From Stappia sediminis (GTDB taxonomy: Bacteria > Pseudomonadota > Alphaproteobacteria > Rhizobiales > Stappiaceae), in contig NZ_WUMV01000009.1 in NCBI RefSeq assembly GCF_009826895.1, positions 1 to 64,000 on the forward strand: a stretch of 64,000 nt of DNA, read 5' to 3'. The notes beneath the pieces are model-generated. The model did no database searches, was not told the DNA's origin, and saw only the letters and a program-made list of their open reading frames with translations. The translations under genes and the position numbers were made by a program. How positions within the stretch are numbered: position 1 is the stretch's first letter; every line of letters begins with the position of its first letter. Positions 1 to 9,480 of this stretch are shown in pieces.

Positions 1-113
1 ACAATGCCCGAAACGACCCGCCGGTCATCCACGCGAGGCACTCCGTGCGATCTCGGAAAAAACGGCTCGATCTTCGACATCTGGGCCGGCGAGAGCAGAA
101 ACAAATCAGACAT
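1..113 (-). CDS. IS5-family transposase, N-terminal fragment (runs off the left edge)
   Basis: The first 37 codons of a transposase read from ATG at 113 toward position 1. The product begins MSDLFLLSPAQMSKIEPFFP and continues through a conserved VDDRRVVSGIV stretch. This is the usual N-terminal DUF4096-like DNA-binding part of IS5-family transposases. The catalytic DDE part lies outside the window, so it is unknown whether the copy is intact. The second IS in the window (10932-11771) encodes a related but clearly different N-terminus, so this is a separate element and not another copy of it. Confidence 0.8.
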   Translation of the reverse strand, partial: MSDLFLLSPAQMSKIEPFFPRSHGVPRVDDRRVVSGI

Positions 114-178
114 GGCAAACTCCTTTGCCACCCTGAATCACAACCAACCGATCAATGCAAATTAATAGGTCCTGAGCC
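1..178 (-). mobile_element. IS5-family insertion sequence, truncated by the window edge
   Basis: Terminal part of an IS5-family (IS427-like) element. It holds the start of a transposase gene reading leftward out of the window and ends at a terminus whose inward reading is GGCTCAGGACCTATTAA. The flanking bases 179-181 are TAG, fitting the CTAG/TA target preference of this group. Only one end is inside the window, so the length and the target duplication cannot be confirmed. The boundary at 178 is inferred from the terminus pattern and from where the neighbouring gene resumes. Confidence 0.7.
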
Positions 179-810
179 TAGTTTCTGCCACCCCAAGCCA
201 GACGGCACGCCAAGCCTGTGAATACGGCAGCCAACAGATACTGCGGAAGCCTGGGGAAGTGGGTTATTTTTTCAATACGAAGACGTATTTGAGCACCAAG
301 CAGGATCACTGCCCCATTCACCAGGAAGCCTATCCCGTTCAGTATGGAAGCAAGGACAAACATCTGGATTGCCAACGATCCGCTGGTTGGGCTCACAAAT
401 TGCGGAAACAGCGCCAATACGAAGAGCACCATTTTCGGGTTGAGCAGATTGGTTGCTAAACCTTCCGCGAAAATACGCTTCCTTGAAAGTTGCTTCAGCG
501 TTGAAGATGGAGAGAAAGCGGCGTCTTGTGAGCGGGCGGATTTGTAAGCCAGATAAAGCAGATACGCACAGCCCGCCCAGCGAACGATCTCGTAAGCGGC
601 GGGCACAGTGGCAAAAAGCTGGGAAAGACCAAGAGCGGCGGCAAGGGCATGTAAATAAGTGCCTATAGCAATGCCGCCATACGTCAGAAAGCCGGCAGTC
701 CGTCCTTGGCTGATGCTGCGAGAAGCTATCAATAGCATGTCTGGGCCAGGTGTAGCCGTGAGAACAAAGGACGCCGACGCAAAGAGTATGATGGTTGGAA
801 AATCCGGCAT
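178..810 (-). CDS. LysE/RhtB-family amino-acid exporter
   Basis: A 210-residue inner-membrane protein with the LysE-family signature near the N-terminus (ATPGPDMLLI, about residues 19-28) and the internal NLLNPKMVLFVLALFPQF stretch (about 121-138). Family members export amino acids or related small metabolites driven by the proton gradient; the substrate cannot be read from sequence. The length is normal for the family. The stop codon TAG coincides with the edge of the flanking insertion sequence: bases 179-180 are the presumed TA target duplication and base 178 is supplied by the element. Because the target motif is CTAG, the original stop was probably also TAG and the protein appears undamaged, but downstream transcription is interrupted. 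Confidence 0.85.
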   Translation of the reverse strand: MPDFPTIILFASASFVLTATPGPDMLLIASRSISQGRTAGFLTYGGIAIGTYLHALAAALGLSQLFATVPAAYEIVRWAGCAYLLYLAYKSARSQDAAFSPSSTLKQLSRKRIFAEGLATNLLNPKMVLFVLALFPQFVSPTSGSLAIQMFVLASILNGIGFLVNGAVILLGAQIRLRIEKITHFPRLPQYLLAAVFTGLACRLAWGGRN

Positions 811-1117
811 AAATCGATTCCTGTTAATTGGTACCGGAAGTTCCGTTTATCGAGATTCGATGAAAAGGCAAGGTCCCGTTGTCGACAGGCTTAAACTTCA
901 TGACAGGCAGCATTTCAGCCTTCGAAAAGCTCTCCGAGCAATAGGCGGGACCTCCGATGAGATAGACAAATCACGCGCCTGCGCGTTAAATTCGCATAAG
1001 ATATATTATGGAATATTATCGGGCATAGAGAATGATGGGCGGACTTGACTGGAATTGGTCGTTTTCGCTGCGACCGTCTGGCTATTCCGCGCCATTTCCA
1101 TGCGCGCCCGTGGCCGG
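811..1117. other. Intergenic stretch between the LysE-type gene and recX
   Basis: No gene is supported here. The stretch includes an AT-rich patch around 981-1022 that could carry the promoter of the exporter gene on the minus strand. No clear -35/-10 pair, operator or terminator hairpin stands out. Confidence 0.5.
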
Positions 1118-1669
1118 TTATCCGGCGCTTTCGCTCTGCTGCAGCGTTTCGATATCCTCCGCGCTAACTATCCTTTGTGCGAGCGAATAGGAAAATCCGG
1201 CGCGGCAAAGTGCTGCGATTTCCTTCTCCTGCATCCGGTGATCCGGCTGCGTATTGGTCCGCCAAGGCCCCAGACGCCTGCGCTGCGCATAGCGTATTGC
1301 CGCATTGAGTTCGTTTTGCGGATCGTCATCCAGCGCTTCCTGGATCAGTTCGCTGCAAACACCTTTTGCGCTCAGCGTCGCCTTGATCCTGCGGGTCGAC
1401 CTGCCGCGGCGCCGGAGGCTCGTGATCTTCGTTTCCACATAAGCCCGATCGTCTACAAGGCCGTTGCGAACGCAGAATTCGACCGTATCCCGGATCATGA
1501 ACTGAAAGTCATCAGGATTAAGGTCCAGCGCAAGTGAAGCGCGCATAACCTTGCGGGCCAATACCTGCCTGAGGTTTTCCTCGCTCGACGAATATCGCTG
1601 CAGATAAGCGATCGCAGAACGTTTCAGCCGTTCTTCTGTAGGCGTTCTGGGCTTCCGGCGCGGTCTCAA
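1118..1669 (-). CDS. recX: Regulatory protein RecX
   Basis: A 183-residue RecX, a small helical protein that binds RecA filaments and limits recombination and the SOS response. The RecX repeats are visible: a YLQRYSSSEENLRQVL segment (about 23-38), an ALDDDPQNELNAAIRYAQRRRLGPW segment in the middle, and a GFSYSLAQRIV segment near the end. It is the last gene of the minus-strand run tmk-holB-metG-tatD-MBL-recX, beginning 6 bases after the upstream stop. The only start that keeps the basic N-terminal extension is TTG at 1669, with no convincing ribosome binding site, so the exact start is uncertain and translation may be coupled to the upstream gene. Confidence 0.85.
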   Translation of the reverse strand: MRPRRKPRTPTEERLKRSAIAYLQRYSSSEENLRQVLARKVMRASLALDLNPDDFQFMIRDTVEFCVRNGLVDDRAYVETKITSLRRRGRSTRRIKATLSAKGVCSELIQEALDDDPQNELNAAIRYAQRRRLGPWRTNTQPDHRMQEKEIAALCRAGFSYSLAQRIVSAEDIETLQQSESAG

Positions 1670-1675
1670 AGCGTG

Positions 1676-2482
1676 TCACGCATCGACGGAAAACGTCAGG
1701 CCGTCGTAGGCAGGCTCTATATTTCCAGGCAGTTCAGCACGAAGCGTTCGATAATCCAGATCGATATGCATGTTCGTAAGGATCGCGTGCTTCGGAGCCA
1801 GATGCTTGATCCACTCCAAGGCTTCTGAGAGCGACAAATGGCTTGGGTGGTGCGTATGGCGCAATGCGTCAAGGATCCAAATATCAAGGTCCCTGAAATG
1901 CGGCTCGGCGTTCGGTGTTATTTCTTTAACATCAGGTAGATATACAACGTTCCTTACCTTGAATCCCAGTGCGTCGATTTCGCCGTGACCAACCTTTACG
2001 GGCTGGAACTCGATTGCGCCGCCGGCGCCGTCTATGACAAATGCCGTATCCTGATCGATGCGATGCTCGTTGAGGATCGGCGGATAGTTGGAGCCTTCGG
2101 GAGTCTTGAATACATATCCAAAGGCTTCATGAACCTTCAGTGAGGTAGGCGTATCCAAATAGACGTCGACACGCCGCCGATGGGTAATCGCGATTGCCCG
2201 CAGATCATCGATACCATGCACGTGATCAGCATGCGCGTGGGTATAGATGACAGCGTCGAGATCCGTCACGTGGGCATTCAAGAGTTGCTGGCGAAGGTCC
2301 GGCCCGGTGTCGACAAGCACCGTTGTGACGCCCGTCTCGGCTATGCGCCGGACGAGCAATGCGCAACGAAGCCTGCGGTTCCTCGGTTCTGCCGGATCGC
2401 AAGCACCCCAGATATTTCCGATCCTCGGGACGCCACCCGACGAACCGCAGCCGAGGATCGTGAATTCCAGCCGCGCCGTCAT
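1676..2482 (-). CDS. MBL-fold metal-dependent hydrolase (PhnP-like)
   Basis: A 268-residue metallo-beta-lactamase-fold hydrolase. The metal ligands of the HxHxDH motif are at H82, H84, D86 and H87 (THAHADHVHG), with further conserved histidines downstream (VGHGE, and NMHID near the C-terminus). The N-terminal GCGSSGGVPR loop is typical of the PhnP/phosphodiesterase branch. Family members cleave phosphodiester bonds, sometimes cyclic phosphates; the substrate here is unknown and nothing nearby suggests phosphonate metabolism. In rhizobia this gene regularly follows tatD, as here, with a 4-base ATGA-type overlap that implies translational coupling. Confidence 0.88.
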   Translation of the reverse strand: MTARLEFTILGCGSSGGVPRIGNIWGACDPAEPRNRRLRCALLVRRIAETGVTTVLVDTGPDLRQQLLNAHVTDLDAVIYTHAHADHVHGIDDLRAIAITHRRRVDVYLDTPTSLKVHEAFGYVFKTPEGSNYPPILNEHRIDQDTAFVIDGAGGAIEFQPVKVGHGEIDALGFKVRNVVYLPDVKEITPNAEPHFRDLDIWILDALRHTHHPSHLSLSEALEWIKHLAPKHAILTNMHIDLDYRTLRAELPGNIEPAYDGLTFSVDA

Positions 2483-3267
2483 TCAACCTCCTGAAGAGGA
2501 ACCTTGGGAAACAGCCTGAAGAAATTCGCAGTCGTCCGAGACGCCATTTCTTCTGCCGACACTCCGTGGCAATCGGCAAGCACCTGGTTCGTGTGAGCGA
2601 CATATGCCGGTTCGTTGCGCTTTCCCCGCCAAGGCTGCGGCGCCAGATAAGGCGCATCGGTTTCGACGAGCAAGCGATCCCGCGGCAGTTCGCTGGCGAT
2701 TTCGCGCAATTCCGTAGACTTCTTGAACGTCAGGATTCCCGAAAAGGAAACATGCAGCCCAAGCTCGATCCCCTTCAAAGCCAGGTCCCGGCCGGACGAA
2801 AAACAGTGAAGAATGGCCGGAAAAGCCCCCTTCCCCATTTCATCCTCCAGGATTGCGGCCATATCCGCGTCGGCATCGCGCGAATGAATGACAAGCGGCA
2901 GCCCGGTTTCGCGCGCGGCCGCTATGTGGCGCCTGAATCCGGCCGCCTGCAGGTCGCGCGGGGACTTGTCGTAGAAATAATCCAGCCCGGCTTCGCCGAT
3001 CGCGACAACCTTCGGATGCGCCGCGAGGCGGATGATCTCTTCGACGTCAATGTCAGGCTCTTCGCCGGCGTTATGTGGATGAGTTCCGACAGAGCAATAG
3101 ACATTGTCATACCGCTCCGCGATCGCGCGAATCCGATCGAATTGGCGTATGCGCGTGGAAATCGTCACCATGATCTTCACGCCGGCATCATCGGCCCGGG
3201 CTACGATTTCATCACGCTCTTCATCGAAATCCGGAAAATCGAGATGGCAGTGGCTGTCGACAAGCAT
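2479..3267 (-). CDS. tatD: TatD-family metal-dependent hydrolase
   Basis: A 262-residue TatD-type TIM-barrel hydrolase, known in other bacteria as a metal-dependent 3'-5' DNase/RNase of DNA repair. Metal-binding features seen: the opening HxH (H6, H8 in DSHCHLDFP), the GEAGLDYFYDKSP loop, the VIHSRDADADM segment and the C-terminal ETDAPYLAP motif. Length is normal. It sits between metG and the MBL-fold gene: the metG stop and this ATG share one base (TGATG), and its own stop overlaps the next start, so the three are almost certainly co-translated. Confidence 0.92.
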   Translation of the reverse strand: MLVDSHCHLDFPDFDEERDEIVARADDAGVKIMVTISTRIRQFDRIRAIAERYDNVYCSVGTHPHNAGEEPDIDVEEIIRLAAHPKVVAIGEAGLDYFYDKSPRDLQAAGFRRHIAAARETGLPLVIHSRDADADMAAILEDEMGKGAFPAILHCFSSGRDLALKGIELGLHVSFSGILTFKKSTELREIASELPRDRLLVETDAPYLAPQPWRGKRNEPAYVAHTNQVLADCHGVSAEEMASRTTANFFRLFPKVPLQEVE

Positions 3268-4829
3268 CAGGCTTCGCCCTCGACCTTTTCCTCATCCACG
3301 TAGCGCGGAAACACAGGCTGGGGCTTTGGAAGGTCCTTGCCGCTCTCAAGCCGACCTTCAACTCCAAGATTCGCGAAATCGCGAGCATCTTCCGGCACCG
3401 CCAGAATATCGAGGATTCTTGCCGAACTCTCCGGCATGGCAGGCTGCGCGAGGATCGCGATTTGCCGGATCACCTCTGCGGTTACATAGAGAACCGTACC
3501 CATGCGTGCCGGGTCGGTTTTCCTGAGCACCCACGGCTCCTGGGCCGCGAAATACCGGTTGGCTTCGGCCACGCAGGCCCAAACGGTCGCAAGCGCCTGG
3601 TGAACCGACTGCGTCTTCATCGCATTTCGGCATGCATCAAGCATGGCGTCCGCCTGTTCCAGCATCGCGGTGTCCGCGTCCGAAAGCTCTCCGCAATCGG
3701 GCAAGGCACCACCGCAGTTCTTGGCGATCATCGAAAGCGAGCGCTGAGCGAGATTGCCAAGATCATTGGCGAGATCGGCGTTGATGCGGTTCACGATCGC
3801 ATCGTGGCTGTAGTTTCCGTCTTGTCCGAAGGGCACCTCGCGGAGGAAGAAATAGCGCACCTGATCGAGCCCGTAATGGCCAACCAGCGCGAACGGATCA
3901 ATGACGTTGCCGACGGATTTCGACATCTTCTCTCCGCGATTGAAGAGAAAGCCGTGCGCGAACACACGCTCGGGCACCGGTATTCCCGCGGACATCAGGA
4001 ATGCGGGCCAATAGACCGTGTGGAAGCGCACGATATCCTTGCCGATGACGTGCAGGTTTGCCGGCCAATAGCGCCAGTTGGGCGCATTCTCATCGGGGAA
4101 ACCGAGACCTGTAATGTAGTTGGTAAGCGCATCCACCCAGACGTACATGACGTGTTTCTCATCGCCCGGCACCGGGATGCCCCAGTCGAATGTGGTTCGC
4201 GATACCGAAAGGTCGCGCAACCCGCGCTTGACGAAACTCACGACCTCATTTCGCCGTTCCTCCGGACCAATGAACTCGGGATGTTTCTCATAGTGCTCAA
4301 GCAGCTTGTCCTGATAATCGGACAGCCGGAAAAAGTAGCTTTCCTCTTCCACCCACTCGACCGGCGTACCCTGCGGGCCGTAGCGCACACCATCGTCACG
4401 CAGTTCGGTCTCGCTTTCCTGGTAGTACGCCTCATCACGCACCGAATACCACCCGTTATAGGAATCCTTGTAGATATCGCCATTATCCGCCATCCGCGTC
4501 CAGATCGCCTGAGAGGCCTCATAGTGGCGCTCTTCGCTGGTGCGTATGAAGTCATCGTTGGAGCAGTTCAGAGCTGCAACCATCTCCCTGAAACGCTCGG
4601 CGTTGCGATCTGCCAGCTCCCGAACGGCGATCCCTTCCTTTCGCGCGGTCTGCAGCATTTTCTGGCCGTGCTCGTCCGTCCCGGTTAGGAAGTAGACATC
4701 GCGTCCGTCGAGACGATGGAACCTGGCGATCGCGTCGGTCGCGATCGCTTCATAGGCGTGGCCGATATGCGGTGCTCCGTTGGGGTAGGAAATCGCAGTC
4801 GTAATGTAGAAAGGCGGCTTGGCGGTCAT
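3267..4829 (-). CDS. metG: Methionyl-tRNA synthetase
   Basis: Class I methionyl-tRNA synthetase, which charges tRNA-Met in the cytoplasm. From ATG at 4829 it is 520 residues. The HIGH motif is at residues 21-24 and the KMSKS loop at 301-305. It lacks the four zinc-knuckle cysteines and the C-terminal EMAP-like tRNA-binding domain, so it belongs to the shorter class usual in alphaproteobacteria. The frame stays open upstream to 4964, but the extra 45 residues have no family similarity; the chosen start places [14 protein letters not shown] at the N-terminus as in homologues. A 131-base gap separates it from holB, the longest in this gene run. Confidence 0.95.
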   Translation of the reverse strand: MTAKPPFYITTAISYPNGAPHIGHAYEAIATDAIARFHRLDGRDVYFLTGTDEHGQKMLQTARKEGIAVRELADRNAERFREMVAALNCSNDDFIRTSEERHYEASQAIWTRMADNGDIYKDSYNGWYSVRDEAYYQESETELRDDGVRYGPQGTPVEWVEEESYFFRLSDYQDKLLEHYEKHPEFIGPEERRNEVVSFVKRGLRDLSVSRTTFDWGIPVPGDEKHVMYVWVDALTNYITGLGFPDENAPNWRYWPANLHVIGKDIVRFHTVYWPAFLMSAGIPVPERVFAHGFLFNRGEKMSKSVGNVIDPFALVGHYGLDQVRYFFLREVPFGQDGNYSHDAIVNRINADLANDLGNLAQRSLSMIAKNCGGALPDCGELSDADTAMLEQADAMLDACRNAMKTQSVHQALATVWACVAEANRYFAAQEPWVLRKTDPARMGTVLYVTAEVIRQIAILAQPAMPESSARILDILAVPEDARDFANLGVEGRLESGKDLPKPQPVFPRYVDEEKVEGEA

Positions 4830-4960
4830 GGCTTCTTTTCGGTCGGAGACCCCGTATCGGCGGGGGCGGATAGTGCCACGGCCGACGAGGCGGGGATCAA
4901 GCATCTCAAGAAAGGTTTGCGCTGGATGGGCGCACTGTTTCAGGTTCGCGGAACTTGCCG

Positions 4961-6034
4961 TCACATTCGGGCGGTTTGGGCCATTTGCCTGAAGACGCTC
5001 AAGATAACCTGCTTCCTGTCAAGGTTCAGCGCATCCGCATCCGATACGGCGCGGTTGGTCTTTTCCCATACCTCGCTCCACCTGACAAGCCGCTGTCCAC
5101 CGCTTGCCGCCTCCGCGCGCAGGCGGGCGTGCAAATGCTCCGAAACGAGGTCGTAGAACATCGTCCACGCATCGTCCGATCCGTTTGCCGCGGCGAAATC
5201 CGCAAAACCGTGCAAGGCTTCCGTATCGATATCCGGAAGGCTGGCGACGAGACGATCAAACAGGCGGGCGAGGTCGAGACCGCCCGTCAACACCAGCTGC
5301 AATGCCCGGCGCAGGCTGCCGCCGGAAAGCCTTGCCACCAGTTCCCGATCCGCCGGACCGAGACCGTGATCCGGCACAAGACTATCGATCCCCGCCGAAA
5401 CAAGGCTGGCGTCGAGGGGCTTCAGGTTCAGGCGGCGGCAGCGGGAGCGTATCGTCGCAAGCAACCTCCCCGGCGCATGGGAAAGCACGAAAAAAACCGA
5501 ATTTGGTGGCGGTTCTTCCAGGATTTTAAGAAGTGCATTCGCCGCATTTGCATTCATGTCGTCCGCGGCGTCGACGATGCAGACGCGCCAATTTCCGCCG
5601 GATGCCGTGGAACCGAAGAAAGATACCGTGCGGCGGACCTCATCTACTGTCAGTTCGGTTCGGAATCTGCCCGTCTTCTCGTTGAGCGGGCGGCGCAAAT
5701 GCAGGATATCTGGATGAGCCCCCGCTGCCACCTTCCTGCTGACCGGTGAATTCGGGTCGACGGAAAGCGTGCCCGCCTCCATGACCGCCGGCGAAAAGCG
5801 GTCAGGGTGTGTGAACGCGAAACGCGCGAAGCGGAATGCAAGCGTGGCCTTTCCTATTCCTCGCGGCCCACCGACAATCCATGCATGGTGAAATCTTTCC
5901 GAACGGAAAGCGTCGAGCAGAGATGCTTCCGCTTCGTTGTGACCGATCAGGCCGGTCGTTTCGCGCGGATGAGGGACGCCTTCGATATCATCCCACTCGC
6001 TGAGCGCCGGAACGTCTTTTTGACGTGAAGCCAT
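4961..6034 (-). CDS. holB: DNA polymerase III subunit delta' (clamp loader)
   Basis: A 357-residue delta' subunit of the DNA polymerase III clamp loader, which helps load the beta sliding clamp. The N-terminal AAA+ module shows a phosphate-binding loop GPRGIGKAT (residues 56-64), a [11 protein letters not shown] segment, and the sensor region [19 protein letters not shown]. Unlike the catalytically silent E. coli delta', alphaproteobacterial proteins commonly keep a P-loop, as here. It lies 3 bases downstream of tmk, the usual tmk-holB pair, so the two are likely co-transcribed with metG. Confidence 0.93.
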   Translation of the reverse strand: MASRQKDVPALSEWDDIEGVPHPRETTGLIGHNEAEASLLDAFRSERFHHAWIVGGPRGIGKATLAFRFARFAFTHPDRFSPAVMEAGTLSVDPNSPVSRKVAAGAHPDILHLRRPLNEKTGRFRTELTVDEVRRTVSFFGSTASGGNWRVCIVDAADDMNANAANALLKILEEPPPNSVFFVLSHAPGRLLATIRSRCRRLNLKPLDASLVSAGIDSLVPDHGLGPADRELVARLSGGSLRRALQLVLTGGLDLARLFDRLVASLPDIDTEALHGFADFAAANGSDDAWTMFYDLVSEHLHARLRAEAASGGQRLVRWSEVWEKTNRAVSDADALNLDRKQVILSVFRQMAQTARM

Positions 6035-6037
6035 GAC

Positions 6038-6736
6038 CTAGCCGTCCCGTGCGCCGGGGACGATCAGAGGAACCACGCGGGTCGCATCGTCTAGCCTGTG
6101 ACCGAGCCGATCACGCACGATACCCCAAATCGCCTCTTCCACCGCATCGGCGGAATTGGAGCCATTCACTACGGCAATACGATCCGGTTCGGCCTTTGCG
6201 AGATCAAGAAACATGGCTTGCCGGCGGTTTTGCACTTCGAGATTGTCTTCTTCGAAACGGTCCGGCGCACCGGTCGCCGCCTCGGATGCGCCGCGTGATG
6301 AAACCCGCTCCATCCCCAATTTCGGCGGAACATCGATCAGGATGGTGAGGTCTGGCTTTCTTCCCGCAACGGCGAGGGTTTCAAGTTCACGGATGAATGC
6401 GGGATCGACCCCCGCCTCCCCCTGATAAACGCGCGTGGAATCCGTGAAACGGTCGCACAGGACCCACTCTTCGCGTTCAAGTGCGGGAAGGATGACGGAA
6501 TCCATGTGATCGGCTCGCGCTGCGGCAAACAGCATCGCCTCGGTATCCGGGCCAAATGCGCGCGCCCGGCCTGACAGGAGAACGTTTCGCACTACCTCAG
6601 CACCTGGCGAGCCGCCAGGTTCGCGCGTTACGAGTACCGGTATGCGCAGTTTTTCAAGGTGGGACTTCAGCCGGGCAATCTGCGTGGATTTGCCGGCGCC
6701 CTCGCCCCCTTCGAAGGTGATGAATTGTCCCGTCAC
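6038..6736 (-). CDS. tmk: Thymidylate kinase
   Basis: A 232-residue dTMP kinase that phosphorylates dTMP to dTDP with ATP, essential for DNA synthesis. The P-loop EGGEGAGKST is at residues 9-18, followed by TREPGGSPGAE, which contains the DR(E)P-type thymidine-binding element, and CDRFTDSTRVYQG in the middle of the protein. Length is normal. It heads the closely spaced tmk-holB-metG-tatD-MBL-recX run; a 118-base gap separates it from the dac-like gene upstream, enough for a promoter, though no clear one was identified. Confidence 0.95.
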   Translation of the reverse strand: MTGQFITFEGGEGAGKSTQIARLKSHLEKLRIPVLVTREPGGSPGAEVVRNVLLSGRARAFGPDTEAMLFAAARADHMDSVILPALEREEWVLCDRFTDSTRVYQGEAGVDPAFIRELETLAVAGRKPDLTILIDVPPKLGMERVSSRGASEAATGAPDRFEEDNLEVQNRRQAMFLDLAKAEPDRIAVVNGSNSADAVEEAIWGIVRDRLGHRLDDATRVVPLIVPGARDG

Positions 6737-6854
6737 GCGGATTACTGCCTCTTGGTCGAGGTGGTGTCAGCCTCTCATCGGCAAAAAGCCGGCACCTGCA
6801 TATCCAGTGTAGCCGATTCATCAGGGGATTGCCGCCAGGATCCCAAGCGGAAAA

Positions 6855-8015
6855 CTACCACCAGCCGAAAAGCGTCTCCGTCACCGAATCAAGCGCCCTG
6901 TTGCGCATCGTACCCTTTTCCACCTTGTCCATGGTGACAAGGGAAACACGGTAGGTGACGACATCGTCCTTGAGAATGCGAAGCTCGCCCGCCTCCAAAC
7001 CTTTTCGGACCGGTGCGATGAGCGGTCCGCGATAGACGACGCGGATCTTGTAGTCGTGGCGGTCACCGCGCGGCAGCAGGACACGTACCGGCTCTGACGC
7101 GGCAAGCGCCACACCGGATTTGGTGCCGCCAAATGTACGGGCATCCGTCACAGGTTCTCCGGCCTTGTATAGTACGACTTCCTCGAAATCCTTCTCCACG
7201 CTGTCAAAAAGGCTTTTCAGCGCGTCAATGCGCGCACTTTCGCTGGGTGCGCCCGCCACAACCGCCACGAACCGTCGGTCCCCGCGCACCGCGGAACCTA
7301 CGGCATTGAAGCCGTCGGCGTCGCTATGGCCCGACACCATGCCGTCAAGTTCGCGGATCTCTCCAAGGATCGGGTTGCGATTGCGCTGGTAGATGTCATT
7401 CCAGGTAAATTCGGGAAGGCTGTAAAACGAATAGAACTGCGGGAACTGCTTGAGGATGTAGTTCGCCAAAACGGCAAGATCGCGTGCCGTGGTTCGGGCG
7501 CCTTGCACATCATATCCGGTCGGATTGGCAAAACGCGATCCGCGCATGCCAATTTCCTGGGCGAGATCGTTCATCCGGGTCGCGAAATTCGCCTCGCTTC
7601 CGGCCATGCCTTCAGCAATGGCGATCGCGGCATCATTGGCATTTTGGACGATGAGGCCGCGAAGAAGATCCTCCACGGGAACATCGCTGCCGAGTTCGGC
7701 GAACATCGTCGACGTGCGGGCCGGAGCACCGCCCGTACGCCAGGCATGTTCGCTGATCTTGAATGTATCGTCCCGGCTTAGCTCGCCGTTATTGAGCGCC
7801 GTGAAGACGACGGTGGCTGTCATCAACTTCGCCGTCGAAGCGGGCGGGAACGGGCGCTCGGGATTTGTCGAGGAAAGAAGCGTTTCGGTTGTCGTATCGA
7901 GAAGATAGGTGGATATTTTATCTGAGTTCTCTTCCGCACCGGAAGAGGAATGAAAAAATACACAAGCCATAAGGCTCGTCATAAATATCAATAAGATACG
8001 GGAGCCTGCACGCAC
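6855..8015 (-). CDS. D-alanyl-D-alanine carboxypeptidase-like protein with degenerate active site
   Basis: A 386-residue S11-family (DacA/DacF-like) low-molecular-weight PBP with an N-terminal export signal and a C-terminal PBP5-like beta domain (about 290-380). These enzymes trim the terminal D-Ala from peptidoglycan stem peptides in the periplasm. The SxxK tetrad is present (S60-T-A-K63), but the SxN motif, normally SGN, reads N125-A-N127, and the KTG triad reads V227-S-G229. Both changes were confirmed from the nucleotides. Loss of the KTG lysine should cripple normal carboxypeptidase activity, so the protein may bind peptidoglycan or play a structural role. Start is GTG at 8015; ATG at 7982 is possible but would shorten the signal peptide. 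It sits in the usual place between rlpA and tmk. Confidence 0.85.
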   Translation of the reverse strand: MRAGSRILLIFMTSLMACVFFHSSSGAEENSDKISTYLLDTTTETLLSSTNPERPFPPASTAKLMTATVVFTALNNGELSRDDTFKISEHAWRTGGAPARTSTMFAELGSDVPVEDLLRGLIVQNANDAAIAIAEGMAGSEANFATRMNDLAQEIGMRGSRFANPTGYDVQGARTTARDLAVLANYILKQFPQFYSFYSLPEFTWNDIYQRNRNPILGEIRELDGMVSGHSDADGFNAVGSAVRGDRRFVAVVAGAPSESARIDALKSLFDSVEKDFEEVVLYKAGEPVTDARTFGGTKSGVALAASEPVRVLLPRGDRHDYKIRVVYRGPLIAPVRKGLEAGELRILKDDVVTYRVSLVTMDKVEKGTMRNRALDSVTETLFGWW

Positions 8016-8121
8016 TTTATACCGTCCGTTCTGCCAATGCGAGGGACGTTAGCGAAAATCCCAAGGATTTCAAACCCAATTATTAAATGAAGAAGGCTGC
8101 GTACCGCCCGGACCTGCCAGA

Positions 8122-9240
8122 CTATTCCGGGAGCTTCGCGGCAAGCCTGGTGAGCGAAACGCCGCCTCCAATCTCGGATACGGCAGAATAAGCCGCACTG
8201 ATGCGTCCTTTGGCAGAGTAAGACGAAACGGCAGAACCGCGCTCGAATCTCGACGTTTCCGCTGGTAGGACGCCGAGAATACCCGGTTGAGGATGAGGCG
8301 TTCCGTCCGAGTAGGCTGATACTGCGGGCGGCGTCAGATCATACGGCTGAGCCGGTGAAGCGGCAGGAGCGAAAGTATTTGCGGACGCAACCTGGACGGT
8401 CTTGCCCGACGCTTCGAAGGCGAGTGCGGGGTCGAATGCCGCCACGTCTATGCTCTGTGATGCGACGTTTGCCGAAGCCACCGACACAAAGGCGGCATAA
8501 GGCCGGGTCTGCGGAACCGGTGCCTCGCCCTGAATGGCCGCCGGAGGCGTTGCCTGTGCGAGCAACGTACCAGGCAAAGTGCCACCGGGGGTCGTGCTGC
8601 CCGGTCCTGAGTATGACGCGACCAGGAATTCTTCATCCTTGCCGTCCAGCCTCGCCGGGCCGACATATTCGACCTTTACCTTGGCGACGCCCTTGCTCTT
8701 GTAATCGAGCATCGTCGCCACGCGTTCTGACAGATCTATCTCGCGATTGCCGTGGAAAGGGCCGCGATCGTTCACGCGCACCGTAACCGACCGGCCGTTT
8801 TCCAGGTTTGTGACGCGTGCATAGGAAGGAAGCGGCAGTGTGGTGTGAGCGGCCGTCAGCGCATGACGATCGAATACCTCGCCATTCGCCGTCATCCGTC
8901 CATGGAACGTCGGTCCGTACCATGAAGCATAACCGACCTTTTTGTAATTCGGATCGCGCTTCGGCTTATACCACTTGCCGGCTACCTTATACGGCTTGCC
9001 GACCACCGAGCGTCCGCCCCCTTTGGGTACGGGCTTACCGTCAGCCACCACCTTGGGGCTCGCGGGAACGCCGTATTTCGCTGAGCTGAACTTGACCTTT
9101 TTTTCGCCGGGGCCGGATGAACAGCCGGCAACAGCAATGCACAACAAGGCCGTAGCCGTTATGCTTGCCCCACGCGGGGTGGTGAAGAAGGAGAATGCCG
9201 TGCTGGAGGCTTGCGATGCGTTCTGCTTCTTGGGTCTCAT
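8122..9240 (-). CDS. rlpA: Septal ring lytic transglycosylase RlpA (lipoprotein)
   Basis: A 372-residue RlpA-type protein that cleaves denuded glycan strands of peptidoglycan, usually at the division septum. A lipoprotein signal ends in the lipobox VAGC with C40 as the lipidated residue. The double-psi beta-barrel domain covers about 103-195 (GYASWYGPTFHGRMTANGE onward), with E121, D124 and H132 in the positions of the active-site residues and VNDRGPF at 157-162. The C-terminal half is low-complexity, rich in Ala, Pro and Ser, and has no recognisable SPOR domain, unlike the E. coli and Pseudomonas proteins, so its septal targeting must differ. A CtrA-like site lies upstream. Confidence 0.9.
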   Translation of the reverse strand: MRPKKQNASQASSTAFSFFTTPRGASITATALLCIAVAGCSSGPGEKKVKFSSAKYGVPASPKVVADGKPVPKGGGRSVVGKPYKVAGKWYKPKRDPNYKKVGYASWYGPTFHGRMTANGEVFDRHALTAAHTTLPLPSYARVTNLENGRSVTVRVNDRGPFHGNREIDLSERVATMLDYKSKGVAKVKVEYVGPARLDGKDEEFLVASYSGPGSTTPGGTLPGTLLAQATPPAAIQGEAPVPQTRPYAAFVSVASANVASQSIDVAAFDPALAFEASGKTVQVASANTFAPAASPAQPYDLTPPAVSAYSDGTPHPQPGILGVLPAETSRFERGSAVSSYSAKGRISAAYSAVSEIGGGVSLTRLAAKLPE

Positions 9241-9480
9241 GCCGCCCTACTCGATACATGTTGTCGGCTGACTCGCCTGCACGGGGCAGATCGTAAGCCG
9301 CCGGCCAACCGCTTCGATCGGTCCGGCATACGAATGTCCTGCCGGACACATCCACTGGTCAGACAGCGCCGCCCCCAAAATTTGGCGCCACCCTGGAGGA
9401 TGCAACAGAAGCTCTTACTGTATCGTGAACAACGCGTCGAGACACACGACGCCACAGTGAGACTATAATGATATCAACAT

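Noticed and set aside
3462-4688. Plus-strand frame of about 400 codons opposite metG
   Set aside because: Antisense shadow of a well-supported gene.
4830-4960. Riboswitch or T-box-like leader before metG
   Set aside because: The gap is too short and shows no conserved riboswitch elements; T-boxes are not expected in this group.
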